Assembly (NCBI GenBank): GCA_027574665.1 | Contig: CM050653.1 | Coordinates: 11,244,664 to 11,308,663 of the forward strand | Origin: Rhynochetos jubatus | Taxonomy: Eukaryota > Chordata > Aves > Eurypygiformes > Rhynochetidae | Length of the DNA stretch: 64,000 nucleotides | Direction: 5' to 3' | Shown here: piece after piece, positions 63,301-64,000 of the stretch | Layout: each line of letters starts with the position of its first letter | Numbering within the stretch: position 1 is the first letter of the stretch | Notes under the pieces: generated by a model | Told to the model about the DNA's origin: nothing | The model's input: only the letters and a program-made list of their open reading frames with translations | The model's database searches: none | Program-made: the position numbers and the translations under genes

Positions 63301-64000
63301 AGAACACAGTTACTGTTTGTTTTGCTTATATAGTTTTACGTAATGTTATATTTTTGATTCTTCTACCGGAGTCTGCGATTTTCTGTAGGCATTTTTCAGA
63401 CCCCTTGAATATCAACAGCATGACTATTGTTATTTTAAGAAGACTTTTGCAGATGCTAAATTTTACATTGATGATTGTTCCCCTTTTCCTGTGTGTGCAT
63501 TAGTCTTTGAAGGAACGTAGAGTATCTTTGAAGAGAACACAAGAAACATGGCTAACATTTTTCTGTTAGTGGCTTTTAACATGTTCTGCATATCTTAAAG
63601 CCGCTATGTTATAGAACACCTTAATGATAAACTAGTAAAAGAAGAAATACAGGGATTCTTAATGGAAAAGCTGATACCATTATGAGAAGAAAGGTTTATT
63701 TTAGCATTAGGAAAGCTAGGAAACAGGTGTGACAGTAAACTGAGCATTTTAACATAGTTTCAAAATTGTGGAAATTATGTGTGTGAAAGCAAGTGTAATA
63801 ATCACTTCCTTTCCCCTAGCACAGAATATAAGTTAAAAACCTGTCTATTCTGAAAATCACCTTGGCTCATCCTGTTCATTAGCATTTACCTGCAAAATCT
63901 AGAGAATTCTTTCTGCTCTGTGCAACAAGGAGCTTGGAAAGAGAAATCTCACCTTGTGCTTGTATTCTTTCTTTGTTATGCAGTTCAGAAATCTCAGAAA
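57311..64000 (+). other. Probable first intron of the + strand gene; no exon recognised
   Basis: AT-rich sequence with marked strand bias. The 60 bases from 58,501 contain G 26, C 5, T 18, A 11. Those from 58,861 have T 22, G 19, C 11, A 8. Those from 57,541 have T 25, G 17, A 9, C 9. T runs of 16 at 57,848-57,863, 58,658-58,673 and 60,153-60,168 are all on the + strand. G over C and T over A downstream of a CpG-island start is typical of transcribed introns. Open frames are short and unfamiliar. A GC-richer patch at about 60,660-60,850 has no clear splice sites. I saw no CR1 or LTR here, unlike the left part. Confidence 0.55.
59279..59301 (-). repeat. Possible hAT-type DNA transposon terminus
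   Basis: Read on the minus strand it begins CAGTGCTCCCCAAGCTGTGG, which resembles the 'cagtggttcccaaactgtgg' start shared by many vertebrate hAT/Charlie elements. No matching opposite end or 8-bp duplication was found by eye, so this is only a possibility. Confidence 0.25.

Noticed and set aside
1-64000. CRISPR arrays, bacterial operons, plasmid or phage systems, tRNA or rRNA genes
   Set aside because: No spaced direct-repeat array, no Shine-Dalgarno-led gene clusters, and no tRNA box B or rRNA signature seen by eye. Composition and repeats are those of a vertebrate nuclear genome.

Overview
The window reads as part of a bird genome, probably a macrochromosome. The main evidence is several CR1 LINE 3' ends with the avian tail (repeats of ATTCTATG / ATTCTGTG and their complements), plus two avian ERVL-type LTR insertions. 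Repeat density is low, the background is AT-rich, and two compact CpG islands stand out near the right end. I cannot name the species. The LTR style and CR1 types suggest a neoavian bird, which is inference.

Layout. From 1 to about 52.8 kb I find no coding exon, tRNA or other RNA gene that I can support. This part is AT-rich, mostly unique sequence. It carries six CR1 fragments (about 12.8, 26.6, 28.3-28.6, 33.7-34.2, 38.5 and 51.8-52.2 kb), a solo ERVL-type LTR with perfect 5-bp target duplications (39.8-40.3 kb), and a shortened, broken ERVL-type provirus (42.0-43.5 kb). It also holds two or three degenerate pieces of what look like older amniote repeats and a number of short perfect hairpins and homopolymer tracts. 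It looks like an intergenic, possibly regulatory, landscape.

From 52.86 to 53.39 kb there is a first, small CpG island. From about 55.65 to 57.3 kb there is a second, much stronger one with CAG/CGG-rich leader-like sequence, a good splice-donor match at 55,784/55,785 and a dense cluster of G-tracts. To its right, from 57.3 kb to the window end, the + strand is clearly richer in G and T than in C and A for several kilobases. That is the skew expected in the first intron of a gene transcribed left to right. The simplest reading is that the window ends inside intron 1 of a + strand gene whose promoter and 5' exon lie at 55.65-57.3 kb and whose coding exons lie mostly outside. I cannot identify that gene.

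I found no evidence of an unusual multi-gene system. The long open frames in the GC-rich islands are best explained by rarity of stop codons in GC-rich DNA. The most useful leads are the promoter/intron skew, the two-island arrangement, the cluster of quasi-palindromes at 17.9-18.07 kb, and the well-preserved solo LTR.
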